Shown one piece after another: positions 1-8,378 of a DNA stretch of 64,000 nucleotides (position 1 is the stretch's first letter; each line of letters starts with the position of its first letter). The stretch is from the NCBI RefSeq assembly GCF_000971975.1, contig NZ_KQ040781.1:23337-87336 (forward strand). Reading direction: 5' to 3'. The notes beneath the pieces are model-generated. The model ran no database searches. It was not told the origin of the DNA and worked only from the letters and a program-made list of their open reading frames with translations. The position numbers were made by a program, and so were the translations under genes. Origin of the DNA: Paenibacillus algorifonticola (GTDB taxonomy: Bacteria > Bacillota > Bacilli > Paenibacillales > Paenibacillaceae).

Positions 1-385
1 GTATCCGCACCAGTTGTCTGGCGGCATGCTGCAGCGGATTATGATTGCGCTCACCCTCGTGTTAGAACCAGCTATCGTTATCGCTGATGAGCCGACGACG
101 GCACTTGATACCATCTCGCAATTCGAGGTCGTTGAACAATTTATTCAATTGCGGGAGAAAATGGGCTGCTCGATGATTTTTATTTCTCATGATTTAGGTA
201 TCGTCCGAAAAATAGCGGATGACGTTCTGGTCATGAAAGATGGGGAAATTGTAGATAGAGGAACGAGCCAGATTATTTTCTCTGAAGCTGCGCATGAATA
301 TACCCGATATTTAGTATCCTCGAAGCAAGCGCTGAATGATCATTTCAAGCGATTAATGGGAGGCGTTAGCCTTGTTGAGCGTTGA
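1..385 (+). CDS. cntD: Metal-opine ABC transporter ATP-binding protein, CntD-like (5' partial)
   Basis: C-terminal part of an Opp/Nik-type ABC ATPase; the reading frame is open at the left edge (YPHQLSGGM), so the Walker A half lies outside the window. Visible are the ABC signature LSGGM, Walker B with catalytic Glu ([12 protein letters not shown]) and the H-loop (FISHDLGI). It would power uptake of metal bound to a small metallophore. The next gene overlaps its 3' end by 14 bp and encodes the partner ATPase, followed by a CntE-type exporter, and this gene order matches cntD-cntF-cntE of staphylopine/bacillopaline loci. A nickel or peptide NikD/OppD role is the alternative if the upstream genes are not cntLM. 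Confidence 0.75.
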   Translation, partial: YPHQLSGGMLQRIMIALTLVLEPAIVIADEPTTALDTISQFEVVEQFIQLREKMGCSMIFISHDLGIVRKIADDVLVMKDGEIVDRGTSQIIFSEAAHEYTRYLVSSKQALNDHFKRLMGGVSLVER

Positions 386-1115
386 CCGTGTTCATAAATC
401 TTATATAAAAGGCGGTTTTTTTTCTAAAGAAATACAGCAGGTGCTGACAAACATGAGCTTCGAATGCGGGCAGGGGGAATGTTTGGGCATTATCGGGGAA
501 AGCGGGAGCGGCAAATCGACATTGGGACGATTACTATTGGGGCTTGAAAAGCCCGATAGCGGAAGCGTTTTATTTGAGGGGAACAAAGTAGAGGACCGAA
601 GGGCCAGAATGGGCAATATTAGCGCCGTATTTCAGGATTATTCCTCCTCTATTAATCCCTTTTATACGGTAGAACAGGCGCTGATGGAGCCTTTGAAGCA
701 GCAAAGTAGAGATTACCAGGAGAATCAAGACAAGATTGATCTGCTCTTGCATCAGGTGGGCTTAAACCCGTCCTATCGAAAAAAATACCCGCATGAGTTA
801 TCGGGTGGGGAGGCTCAAAGGGTGTGCATCGCAAGAGCCGTTGCAACAGAGCCGAAATGTATTTTATTAGATGAAGCGATCAGCTCTTTGGATGGTTCCG
901 TGCAAATGCAGGTGCTTGAATTGTTAAAGAGCTTGAGGAAAATTTACAACATGGCCTATATTTTCATCACCCATGATATTCAGGCTGCCGCTTATATTTG
1001 CGATAGAGTCATGATTATTAGAAATGGCGAGATCGAAGAAATGGTCAAAATCGAACATTTAAAAGACGTACAGTCAGCGTATGCAAGGAAATTGCTGCAG
1101 ATGATCATTACGTAA
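372..1115 (+). CDS. cntF: Metal-opine ABC transporter ATP-binding protein, CntF-like
   Basis: Complete 247-aa ABC ATPase of the NikE/OppF class, second nucleotide-binding subunit of the importer. Walker A is GESGSGKST (about residues 42-50), the Q-loop is VFQDYSSSINPF, the signature LSGGEAQR, Walker B CILLDEAISSLD and the H-loop ITHD. The Walker B segment has Ala-Ile where most relatives have Pro-Thr/Val. The TTG start at 372 (or TTG 375) overlaps the upstream ATPase gene, so the two are translationally coupled. The CntE-like exporter follows after about 60 bp. The assignment to the opine system rests on this neighbour; the ATPase family itself is certain. Confidence 0.75.
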   Translation: MLSVDRVHKSYIKGGFFSKEIQQVLTNMSFECGQGECLGIIGESGSGKSTLGRLLLGLEKPDSGSVLFEGNKVEDRRARMGNISAVFQDYSSSINPFYTVEQALMEPLKQQSRDYQENQDKIDLLLHQVGLNPSYRKKYPHELSGGEAQRVCIARAVATEPKCILLDEAISSLDGSVQMQVLELLKSLRKIYNMAYIFITHDIQAAAYICDRVMIIRNGEIEEMVKIEHLKDVQSAYARKLLQMIIT

Positions 1116-1177
1116 CGATAGCAGCAAGATGAGTCCCAGATACGGTCACAAGGAGAATAGAGGAAGGAGCAGGAGTA

Positions 1178-2365
1178 GTGAGAGGAGCTCTATCATGGCC
1201 TTTTATGCGGTTATATATTTTGACCCTGTTGTATTTCAGCGCTAACTCTATACTTAATGTCATTATCCCTTTAAAGGGCGAATCGCTTGGCGCCACCAAT
1301 ACAACGATCGGTATCATTATGGGGGCGTATTTGTTTACAACGATGTTTTTTCGGCCATGGGCGGGCAAAATGATTCAAAAGCACGGACCCATCCGTGTTC
1401 TGCGCACGATTCTTATTATAAATGGCTTTGCTTTAATCCTATACACATTCACTGGATTAGAGGGCTATTTCGTCGCTCGTATGCTGCAAGGCGTATGTAC
1501 AGCCTTTTTCTCCATGGCTTTGCAATTGGGCATTATTGATGCGCTGCCAGAAAAGGACCGTTCACAAGGGATTTCCATGTATTCCTTATGTGCTTCTATG
1601 CCGGGGATTATTGGTCCCCTACTTGCTTTAGGCATTTGGCAAGCAGGGAATATGAATGCTTTCACAGTGGCCATGATCGCCATTGCTATCCTTACAGGGG
1701 TTGTAGGCTATAGCGCCAAAATGGACAAACAAGCGGCTGAGCCAGTTTCGGGTCAGACAGGGCAGGGTGCAAAGATGTCCGAGTCGTTTGGCCAGTTAGT
1801 CAAAAACCCGCATTTGTTCAAATGCAGTGTGCTGATGCTGGTCGCTTCCCTTGTATTTGGAGCGGTGACCACCTTCATACCGCTATACGCTGCACAAATT
1901 GAAGGCGGAAATGCGGCTATTTATCTCATGCTGCAGGCGGGGGCCGTAGTGGTGGCCCGCTTTGTATTACGAAAGAAAATTCCTTCAGACGGCAAATGGC
2001 ATTCTTCTTTTGTCATGGCCATTATGCTGATGTTAGCTGTAGCAGCGTTATGTGTCAGCTTTTCTGTGATGGGCGGAGCCGTGTTTTTCTATGCTGGCGC
2101 AGGTTTGATGGGGATAGCACAGGCGCTTCTCTATCCTACATTAACGACGTATTTAACTTTTGTATTGCCCCAATTGAATCGCAATGTATTAATTGGTTTA
2201 TTTATTGCTACGGCGGATTTGGGCGTTTCGCTCGGTGGGGTCATTATGGGGCCAGTAGCGGATATTTTCACTTATTCCGTTATGTATATGATTTGCGCGA
2301 TTTTAGGCGTGTCGATGATTATTTTTTCTTATGAGCGCCGTAAAATTTTTGTTGGGTCAAGATAA
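1178..2365 (+). CDS. cntE: MFS exporter, CntE-like metallophore (staphylopine family) exporter
   Basis: 395-aa major facilitator protein with about 12 hydrophobic segments. The N-terminus, WPFMRLYILTLLYFSANS followed by IIPLKGESLGAT, is the pattern I associate with CntE-type staphylopine-family exporters, and the RPWAGKMIQKHG loop between TM2 and TM3 is the MFS motif A region. It would secrete the nicotianamine-like opine metallophore before metal loading. GTG start chosen because AGGAAGGAG lies 8 bp upstream. It is the last gene of the operon, and no strong terminator is seen right after it. Recognition is from memory of the family, so a generic drug exporter remains possible. Confidence 0.72.
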   Translation: MRGALSWPFMRLYILTLLYFSANSILNVIIPLKGESLGATNTTIGIIMGAYLFTTMFFRPWAGKMIQKHGPIRVLRTILIINGFALILYTFTGLEGYFVARMLQGVCTAFFSMALQLGIIDALPEKDRSQGISMYSLCASMPGIIGPLLALGIWQAGNMNAFTVAMIAIAILTGVVGYSAKMDKQAAEPVSGQTGQGAKMSESFGQLVKNPHLFKCSVLMLVASLVFGAVTTFIPLYAAQIEGGNAAIYLMLQAGAVVVARFVLRKKIPSDGKWHSSFVMAIMLMLAVAALCVSFSVMGGAVFFYAGAGLMGIAQALLYPTLTTYLTFVLPQLNRNVLIGLFIATADLGVSLGGVIMGPVADIFTYSVMYMICAILGVSMIIFSYERRKIFVGSR

Positions 2366-2392
2366 AGCCATTAATATGGAAGGGGCATAACT

Positions 2393-2408
2393 CCTTGTGA
2401 AATCAAGG
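2393..2408. repeat. Solo copy of the inner hairpin of a dispersed terminator repeat
   Basis: CCTTGTGAAATCAAGG is the same 16-base hairpin that sits inside the Y-shaped terminators at 9399-9446 and 20738-20782. Here it follows cntE without the long outer stem and T-run, so it may be a degraded copy of that terminator. Confidence 0.5.
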
Positions 2409-2541
2409 TTCGGGCTGTGATCCTGCCCTCCTAACCGCAGAAACATTGGAGGCCATAGCCTTCCATGTCAAACATACAGACCGCATGACCTTTCTGCGAA
2501 TACAATAACGTGTATTCTAATACCGGAAGGGGATAATTATT

Positions 2542-2832
2542 TTGAATCGAAATAATTACTATAATATGGGTAATGTAGGCGGCATGAATGACACTAACTT
2601 TTGTCCCGATTGTCCAACGCAGACGATCTATGATCCTCCGATAACACAATACGAGGACTACTACCATCCGCAGCTTGTGAATGTCATTCAAAATATTGAA
2701 ACAGTGAAGCAGCATCATTGTTGTCCTGTCTATAAGCAATATTTCACGCATACGGAGAAAAATGTTATGGTTTCGAGTGTGAAACGCGCGAAGCAGGCTA
2801 AAGCATCTTCCAAGAAACGTTCAAAAAAATAG
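2542..2832 (+). CDS. CotD-like spore coat protein
   Basis: 96-aa protein rich in Tyr, His and Asn in the first two thirds and strongly basic at the end (KRAKQAKASSKKRSKK). The middle segment HPQLVNVIQNIETVKQHHC with a CC pair resembles the His/Cys core of CotD-type coat proteins, which cross-link in the inner spore coat. TTG start is supported by GGAAGGGG about 10 bp upstream. It stands alone, as coat genes usually do. Identification is by composition and short motif only; a generic basic hypothetical protein is the alternative. Confidence 0.55.
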   Translation: MNRNNYYNMGNVGGMNDTNFCPDCPTQTIYDPPITQYEDYYHPQLVNVIQNIETVKQHHCCPVYKQYFTHTEKNVMVSSVKRAKQAKASSKKRSKK

Positions 2833-3081
2833 CCTAATCCTTAAATAAGGACCCTTAAGAACGGACGCTTGGTGAGTGTAGCGACCATCTTACGGGTCTT
2901 AATTTCATTTTTAAGATGATGCAATAAATAACTTATTTTTTATGAAATTGTTCTCTAGGCAATTTCCCGCCGGATGGTGGGCGGACGCGTGTTGGTCACG
3001 AGACATGTCTGGAAGGGCAGCAAAGAATGGGTATGAAACAGGCCATGATGACGGCAGCCGTGCAGAACATGAAGAAGATAG

Positions 3082-3270
3082 CGATCCACATTTGTGTATA
3101 CGTATAACAAAAATCGTTTGTCAAAAAGCCGGGAAGGAAATTTGGTTACGTATACTTACGATGATGAATCTAGACTGATTTCTGAAATTAGAGACAGCTC
3201 TACTTTTGTATATTACTACGATTCTATGAGTTTTAAAGAATATAAAATACTGGGCAATCACAATCAGTAG
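3082..3270 (+). pseudogene. YD-repeat (Rhs/WapA-type) remnant
   Basis: An open frame without a good start encodes about 62 residues with two recognisable YD repeats: VYTYNKNRLSKSREGN and TYTYDDESRLISEIRD, then YYYDS. YD repeats build the beta-cage shell of Rhs and wall-associated polymorphic toxins, which are proteins of a thousand residues or more, so this is a shard. The frame is closed upstream by TAG at 3079 and ends in TAG at 3268. Its last codons overlap the first codons of the DUF2975 remnant in another frame around GTTTTAAAG (3230-3238), which marks a deletion junction. Confidence 0.72.
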
Positions 3271-3545
3271 CTTGTATGTGGTAGGCATGCCACTCTTCTA
3301 TCTTATGACGGAGAAAGACGATGCCCCAGGTATCATAATAATCGGAATGGTCATGATTTTTGCCTCCAAGGCGATCATAATCAATATTGATGTGATGTTG
3401 GCTAAAAGAAAAATGAGCGTAACAGAACTTGCGGAGAGGGTTGGAATAACAATGGCTAACCTTTCTATATTGAAAAATGTAAGGAGCAGGATTGCAACCA
3501 GTCGAAACGATCGGCTGCGACGGTGGAGGAGGAGGAGGCGATTAA
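3230..3545 (+). pseudogene. Fused remnants: DUF2975 membrane protein, XRE regulator, Gly-rich tail
   Basis: Starting at VLKNIKYW, the frame gives one membrane helix of a DUF2975-type protein (SSLYVVGMPLFYLM, then KDDAPGIIIIGMVMIFAS). It then runs in frame into the N-terminus of a YozG-like helix-turn-helix regulator (AIIINIDVMLAKRKMSVTEL, AERVGITMANLSILKN). In intact genomes these are two adjacent genes, membrane protein then regulator, so an internal deletion has fused them. The regulator breaks off after LSILKN. A third frame then ends with LQPVETIGCDGGGGGD and TAA at 3543, the tail of yet another unidentified gene. None looks functional, although a TTG-initiated fusion protein could still be made. 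Confidence 0.65.
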
Positions 3546-4288
3546 CCCCCGGTTTCATTAGCCTCGTTCAATCTTCGCAACCGATAAGCGTTTGTTGCAG
3601 ATTCGCCAAGCTCCTCGAGAATGGAGTAGTTCGCCCAAGCACCCGCTACCGCTCCAATCCCCGGCACCATCTGCAGCATTTTCCGAAAGTCGATTGCGTC
3701 GCGGTATTCCTTCTGGAACGTCTCCCAGTCCATGTTTTTGGAGTACTCGGTATCCGAGAACCACAGCTCCTTTTCAGTATCCCAACGCTTAATCGAGTCT
3801 AGCAGCTTGGCACGCTGTTCGGGCCCGGAGAACGCCATTTGGAACACCTTAAGAATGAAAACTCGCTCGGGAAAATGCTTCGTGTCATACCCGTAGATAT
3901 GAGCCAGTTCAAACAAAAATTTCATCTTGATCGCGATTAGCGCAGGGAAGTCCACGATGTTAAGCACAATGCCGCCCGCTCCTGTGCCTGCGCCTTCGGC
4001 AGCCGCGATTTTTTGGTATAAGGACAACAAACGTTTCGCCTCTTGATCGGCGAGTTCTAGTTGGAGAGCCCGCTGAACCGGTCTCTGAGGAGTATATTCC
4101 GCGCCGAACAGTGCTGTACGCACGATCGACTTTATGGTGGCCGTAATGACGTTGTGCACTTTGGGTGGAATCAAGTCGTTAATTCGCTTACCGATCGTCT
4201 TCGATGTCCTCTCCAGCCATCCGGGCGGCTTGAAAAACCGGCGCTCCCAAGCGGCAATTTCGTTGTACACTTTGTGTTCGTAATTCAT
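3542..4288 (-). CDS. EcsC family protein
   Basis: 248-aa protein of the EcsC family (named from the ecs ABC operon; biochemical role unknown). Features: an N-terminal amphipathic region (WERRFFKPPGWLERTSKTIG), a Gly-rich central segment (AEGAGTGAGGIVLNIVDFPA) likely to be membrane-associated, LFELAHIYGYD in the middle and a hydrophobic MVPGIGAVAGAWANY near the end. ATG at 4286-4288 is chosen over the upstream TTG because the TTG lies inside the ribosome site GGAGGAGCG. Its stop codon overlaps the end of the decayed region on the other strand, so the decay front reaches exactly its 3' end. Confident on family, not on function. Confidence 0.85.
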   Translation of the reverse strand: MNYEHKVYNEIAAWERRFFKPPGWLERTSKTIGKRINDLIPPKVHNVITATIKSIVRTALFGAEYTPQRPVQRALQLELADQEAKRLLSLYQKIAAAEGAGTGAGGIVLNIVDFPALIAIKMKFLFELAHIYGYDTKHFPERVFILKVFQMAFSGPEQRAKLLDSIKRWDTEKELWFSDTEYSKNMDWETFQKEYRDAIDFRKMLQMVPGIGAVAGAWANYSILEELGESATNAYRLRRLNEANETGG

Positions 4289-4535
4289 TGTCAATCGCTC
4301 CTCCAAAAGATTTGGCTATATTGTACCAGAGAACGCCGCGATTCGGAACAGACTGCGGCAGGTGGCGGAACCAGACGAAAGTCGTGGACACGCCTAACTC
4401 TTAGCCTGCCACTGCTATCATTTCCTCGTAATAACCGCGTATTATCTATATAGTAAAATCTGAAGGAAATGAATAAATTAATTGAAATTCACCATAATAG
4501 TCAAGTACACCTACCTATCGAATGGAGGATAAAAC

Positions 4536-4718
4536 ATGCTCGATAACCTCGAGAGTAATTATGATTGTGCAAATGCAGGAGATGATCTGCATCAACTCAA
4601 GCAGGAGCTCGAATCCCTTCGTGAACAGCAAGCAGAAGACAAAGAATCACAGGAAACGATCAATCGACTTGAAAATCAAATCTCGTTCATATTAAACAAA
4701 TGTGATATCAACCATTAG
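4536..4718 (+). CDS. Small acidic coiled-coil hypothetical protein
   Basis: 60-aa protein with a long heptad-like helix (LHQLKQELESLREQQAEDKE, then ETINRLENQISFILNK). Perfect ribosome site GGAGG 7 bp before ATG and a hairpin terminator right after the stop argue that it is a real monocistronic gene. No family recognised; it does not carry the SQELD motif of Spo0E-type phosphatases. Confidence 0.6.
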   Translation: MLDNLESNYDCANAGDDLHQLKQELESLREQQAEDKESQETINRLENQISFILNKCDINH

Positions 4719-4738
4719 ACTGAATTTGAATAAACGAT

Positions 4739-4781
4739 GAATCCCCTTCTTTACCCGATTAAGCGGTGAAGTAGGGGATTC
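4739..4781 (+). terminator. Terminator after the coiled-coil gene
   Basis: GAATCCCCTTCTTTACC pairs with GGTGAAGTAGGGGATTC (imperfect in the middle); the tail GTTGTTTC is moderately T-rich. Confidence 0.6.
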
Positions 4782-4899
4782 GTTGTTTCAAATGCTTAAT
4801 CATATACGTTCTTGCCATTTCTTCATAACATGAACATATGGTATTGAACAACCGGTCAAATTGAAGATCAGCATGTCGCTTTAGAGGCGAATTTTAACG

Positions 4900-4931
4900 A
4901 AAAAAGACACCGAGCTGCTGGTGTCTTTTCC
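4900..4931. terminator. Bidirectional terminator
   Basis: AAAAGACACC / GGTGTCTTTT stem with loop GAGCTGCT. It has A-run and T-run on opposite sides, so it can end the SufR-like gene arriving from the right on the minus strand as well as plus-strand transcripts. Confidence 0.75.
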
Positions 4932-4987
4932 GTCTATTTAATGGCTATATACATTTGTACCTCCGTATTGGCAGAGCATAAGCATTA

Positions 4988-5650
4988 CTACGTTTGTTCG
5001 CCTTCCCTAACCCTGTAAACACAGTTTCTGCCTCCCACCAAAATATGCTCCACCCGTTCGATAAGAACATGATTTCCGAGGACGGTTCGAAATAAATTTA
5101 ACTCATACTTACATAACCCGGTACAGACAACAGCAGCCTCGCAAATCGGACAATGCTTCTCAATAAACAGAAAGCTCCCATCGTCTTGATCTTTAATTTC
5201 AGCCATATAGCCTTCATTTGTTCGAATCTCGGCCAGTTTCCCGAGTTTTTCCCTTATGTCCGATGCGTCACCAATGTGCTGAAGATATTGCTCCTGCATA
5301 TTTTTATCTCGGACAGCGAGCAGCTTGTCTAACCCCTCGTTTCCGAAAGCCTCTCTCATCGAGTAGATCAAACTGACTGACAACTCCGAATAACCGCTTG
5401 GAAAGAACTTATTAGCTTCGGGAGTTAATCTCCATAGCTTGGCCGGCCGACCCATGGGGCGGGCTTCTTCTTCATGAGTAACTAATCCTTCTTCTTTCAG
5501 GGCATTTAAATGCTGGCGAATCGCCATTCCAGATAGCGAAAATTCGGAGGCTAGTGCCATCACGTCCATCCCGCCCTGCTGTTTTAGCAGATCAATGATC
5601 GCTCTTCGGGTTCTAGTTGAAGAATCCTTATTTGTTTGATTTCGGCTCAT
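4988..5650 (-). CDS. SufR-like Fe-S-binding helix-turn-helix regulator
   Basis: 220-aa regulator: DeoR/ArsR-type winged helix at residues 10-75 (RRAIIDLLKQQGGMDV; SLSGMAIRQHLNALKEEGLV), then a ligand domain with clustered cysteines (HCPICEAAVVCTGLCKYE) and a final Cys in GGRNCVYRV. The Cys spacing and the ending resemble SufR-type repressors that carry an iron-sulfur cluster and sense Fe-S or redox status. ATG follows AGGAGGGG. It is divergent from an MFS exporter and shares with it an intergenic region with two palindromes, so it probably controls that exporter. A non-Fe-S zinc regulator is possible. Confidence 0.75.
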   Translation of the reverse strand: MSRNQTNKDSSTRTRRAIIDLLKQQGGMDVMALASEFSLSGMAIRQHLNALKEEGLVTHEEEARPMGRPAKLWRLTPEANKFFPSGYSELSVSLIYSMREAFGNEGLDKLLAVRDKNMQEQYLQHIGDASDIREKLGKLAEIRTNEGYMAEIKDQDDGSFLFIEKHCPICEAAVVCTGLCKYELNLFRTVLGNHVLIERVEHILVGGRNCVYRVREGEQT

Positions 5651-5710
5651 GGTGCCCCTCCTTTTTAAGCAACTGGATCTACATCGCTCCTTACATTTTA
5701 AATAAAAATG

Positions 5711-5779
5711 TTGACAAAGTCAAAGTCGAACTGTACCGTATACTTTGTAAAGAAAAATGTTTACTAAGTATCCGGATAC
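5711..5779. promoter_or_regulatory. Divergent operator region between SufR-like regulator and MFS exporter
   Basis: Two dyads lie between the divergent genes. TACTTTGTAAA (5741-5751) and TTTACTAAGTA (5760-5770) form an 11-bp inverted repeat with one mismatch, and GTATCCGGATAC (5768-5779) is a perfect palindrome. TTGACA at 5711 and TATACT at 5739 resemble -35 and -10 boxes but are 22 bp apart, too far for a normal sigma-A promoter. The position suits binding of the divergent regulator. Confidence 0.55.
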
Positions 5780-5817
5780 GGTGTATACATAACAATCTTA
5801 TTTGGAGGTCAAATCTA

Positions 5818-7218
5818 ATGTCTAATTCTCAAAGCATTTTCAGCCCGCGTTACTTTGCATTGTCTATAGGTATTATTCTGTCTGTGATGGCGGTTGGATT
5901 CGAAGGCCTCTCGGTAACGACGATTGCCCCTTCCATCGCTGGCGACTTGAACGGCATTGATCTATTTGCCTGGATATTCAGTACGTATCTGCTTGCGCAA
6001 ATTATTGGCACCTTGGTCGTCGGTCGTATTATTGATAGAAAAGGGCCGGCAGCACCGTTCACTTACGCCCTTCTTTTGTTTATCGTCGGGCTGATCGCTG
6101 CCGCGACAGCAAGCGATATGTATATGATGATTTTGGCGCGAGCCATGCAGGGCCTAGGTGCCGGCGCTATGATGACTTGTGTTTACACGGCAATATCCTT
6201 AAGTTACCCCGATGAATTACGCGCCAAAATACTCGGAGCATTCGGTACTGCCTATGTTCTTCCATCCATGCTCGGTCCATATGTCGCAGGTCTTATCGCA
6301 GATCAGTGGTCTTGGCGGTTTGTTTTCTGGGGAATATTACCGATCCTGGTTGTTTCAGCACTGCTTAGTCTGCCTGCTTTTAGAAAGTTAAAGACACAGC
6401 AGGCACAAGGGGAAAAGGGAGCTGCAGCTACATGGATGGCGTTGCTACTAACGATCGGTACAGGGGTTTTATTAGTAGGTCTTAGCAAGCTGCCGACAAT
6501 TACAGGGTTTGTTTTAACGATTATCGGCTTAGTGCTGATGGTATATCCGCTGCGCAAACTGCTGCCCAAGGGAACTCTAGCTATGAGAAGAGGCATGCCT
6601 GCTATTCTCGCAACACGTGGGCTGTTCTTCGCTGCTTATACGAGCACACAGAATTTCTTGGTATTGGCGTTAATAGATGTGAAAGGTATTACTCCTTCTC
6701 AGGCCGGATTAATTGTAGCAAGCGCCGCACTGAGTTGGTGCGTCATTGCTTATCTGCAAGGACGTTGGGATTCGGCAGACCAGGGCCGTGGACGTCATAC
6801 AAGAATTATTCTTGGTGTGCTGCTGCTTGCAATTGGGATTGCCTTCGTATTTTGGGTACCTGTTGTAACCGTTGCTGTGGCGGTTATTGGTCAAATCATA
6901 GCGGGAATCGGAATTGGATTGGCGCATCCGATTAGCGGCGTCGTGGCCTTTTCCCAAACAGGCGAAGAAGGGGTTGGCAAAACCTCGGCAAATCTGCAAT
7001 TTGCGGATTCTTTTACACCGGGCGTCGTTATCGGGATAGGCGGTTCCATCCTTGTTGTTTGTCAAGCTGCAGGGATGTCGATGCAAGCTGCATTAACTGT
7101 AACGATGGGTTTTCATCTCTTGTTAATCGTCATGAGTTTATTGGCCAGCACGCGGATTACACCAGCAACTGAACAAATAAGAGCAAGTCTTCAATCTTTA
7201 GGTTTGAAAAACAAATAA
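5818..7218 (+). CDS. MFS transporter (DHA2/EmrB-like drug exporter)
   Basis: 466-aa major facilitator protein with 12-14 predicted membrane helices. Near the N-terminus SVTTIAPSIAGDLNGIDLFAW is the TM1 pattern of DHA2-type H+-antiporters. GRIIDRKGPAAPF is MFS motif A, and PYVAGLIADQWSWRFVFW fits motif C and the following loop. ATG 5818 is chosen because GGAGG precedes it by 9 bp; the frame is open further upstream but has no ribosome site there. Divergent from the SufR-like regulator and probably controlled by it. Substrate unknown. Confidence 0.85.
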   Translation: MSNSQSIFSPRYFALSIGIILSVMAVGFEGLSVTTIAPSIAGDLNGIDLFAWIFSTYLLAQIIGTLVVGRIIDRKGPAAPFTYALLLFIVGLIAAATASDMYMMILARAMQGLGAGAMMTCVYTAISLSYPDELRAKILGAFGTAYVLPSMLGPYVAGLIADQWSWRFVFWGILPILVVSALLSLPAFRKLKTQQAQGEKGAAATWMALLLTIGTGVLLVGLSKLPTITGFVLTIIGLVLMVYPLRKLLPKGTLAMRRGMPAILATRGLFFAAYTSTQNFLVLALIDVKGITPSQAGLIVASAALSWCVIAYLQGRWDSADQGRGRHTRIILGVLLLAIGIAFVFWVPVVTVAVAVIGQIIAGIGIGLAHPISGVVAFSQTGEEGVGKTSANLQFADSFTPGVVIGIGGSILVVCQAAGMSMQAALTVTMGFHLLLIVMSLLASTRITPATEQIRASLQSLGLKNK

Positions 7219-7292
7219 ACGAAAAGAGGAAACTTTAACAATTATTATTTATAGTCGAAGGATATCGGGAGACCTTTTGAGGAGTGTTCGCA

Positions 7293-8327
7293 TTGCTTTC
7301 GAAAAATCGGAAAGAGGCAAATCGTAGAATATATTTCCGACCTGAATTTACTCATTGCCCGCATTGTGAGAAGAAATTACAGCGTGCCCATACAGCCTGG
7401 CACAAAAAAATTACGACGTTAAACGGTGTCATTGATGCTTGGAGTATGGCCTATACATGCAGAAATATGACTTGCTCGCACAAAGGTATCTTCTACAAAT
7501 CAGCGGAAGCCGAAATGCTCAGCATGAAACAGTCATCTTATGGTTGGGATGTGCTAAGCCTCTTAGGCGAGTTGTGCTTTAAGCATCATATGACCGTAAG
7601 CGAACTCACTGCGGCTCTCCACGATCGAGGGATTCAAACGAATGAGCAGCAGGCTCAAAAACTCTATGAACGGTATCAATTACTCTTAGCTGTTAGCCTG
7701 AATGAGCATGTTCATCGAGTTCTGCATGAAACGACTGAGCTTAATGGCGGCATTCTTTTGTCTATGGACGGTGTGCAGCAAAAAAAGGGAAATGAAACGC
7801 TCTACATCCTACGTGAAGTATTTAGCGGCACGGTAATTGCTGCCAAAAACATGAAAAGTGAAACGGTTGCTGAGCTTCAAGCTTTCATTTTGCCAGTCAT
7901 TGAATTAGGTTTTCCTATTGTAGGTATAGTGTTTGATGGCCAGTATGGTCTGCGCTTGGCCTTCGAAGACTTGCTTCCCGGTTTACCTTACCAATACAGC
8001 CAATACCACTATATCTCTAAACCAATAATGGGTGTAGATCGCAAACTGAAAAAGCGACTGAAAAAGAATATGCGGGTCATTCGGGATTTCGAAAGAAAAA
8101 TCGAGCAAGTTGAAAAATGCATCAGCAAGCAACCAAATGAAGCCGACACTTCATCTGGTGGAATGGCTGAAATTAAAATGGCCAAGAGATATATGGAAGC
8201 TGCTCGGGCTTTATTGTTGGAATGCGGGGATCCCCCGCCTAACCTACCCGGTATGCTGATCTATGAACGAGCGCAAGCCATTCAAGCTTCGTTATCTCGA
8301 TACTTGAATAACAATCCCTATTCTTAA
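7293..8327 (+). pseudogene. Transposase-like protein, C-terminally truncated
   Basis: 344 aa with an N-terminal zinc ribbon (FTHCPHCEKKLQ, then TCRNMTCSHKG) and a transposase-type core with two acidic motifs, LSMDGVQQKKGNETLY and VGIVFDGQYGLRLAFEDLLP, then YQYSQYHY. Relatives I recall are about 450-550 aa; here the protein stops soon after IQASLSRYL. It also seems to lack a few residues after YHYISKPI, where relatives read QYHYLRDI. It therefore probably lost its last catalytic part. No terminal inverted repeats were found. TTG 7293 has GAGGAG 8 bp upstream; GTG 7284 is the alternative. Confidence 0.6.
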
Positions 8328-8330
8328 ATT

Positions 8331-8361
8331 TCTAATCAGAATTTCAGTGAAAATGATTAGA
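8331..8361 (+). promoter_or_regulatory. Hairpin upstream of the IscA-like gene
   Basis: TCTAATCA and TGATTAGA enclose TTTCA-G-TGAAA, giving a nested stem-loop 18 bp before the IscA-like start. It could be an operator or an RNA structure; it has no T-run. Confidence 0.4.
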
Positions 8362-8378
8362 TGGGAGGAGTGACTGAG

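Noticed and set aside
2942..3178. 78-aa plus-strand ORF
   Set aside because: No ribosome site, odd composition, and it overlaps the YD-repeat frame, which shows real family similarity.
3558..3802. Downstream part of the long plus-strand ORF from 3272
   Set aside because: It is the antisense shadow of the EcsC gene; only the first part (to LSILKN) resembles proteins.
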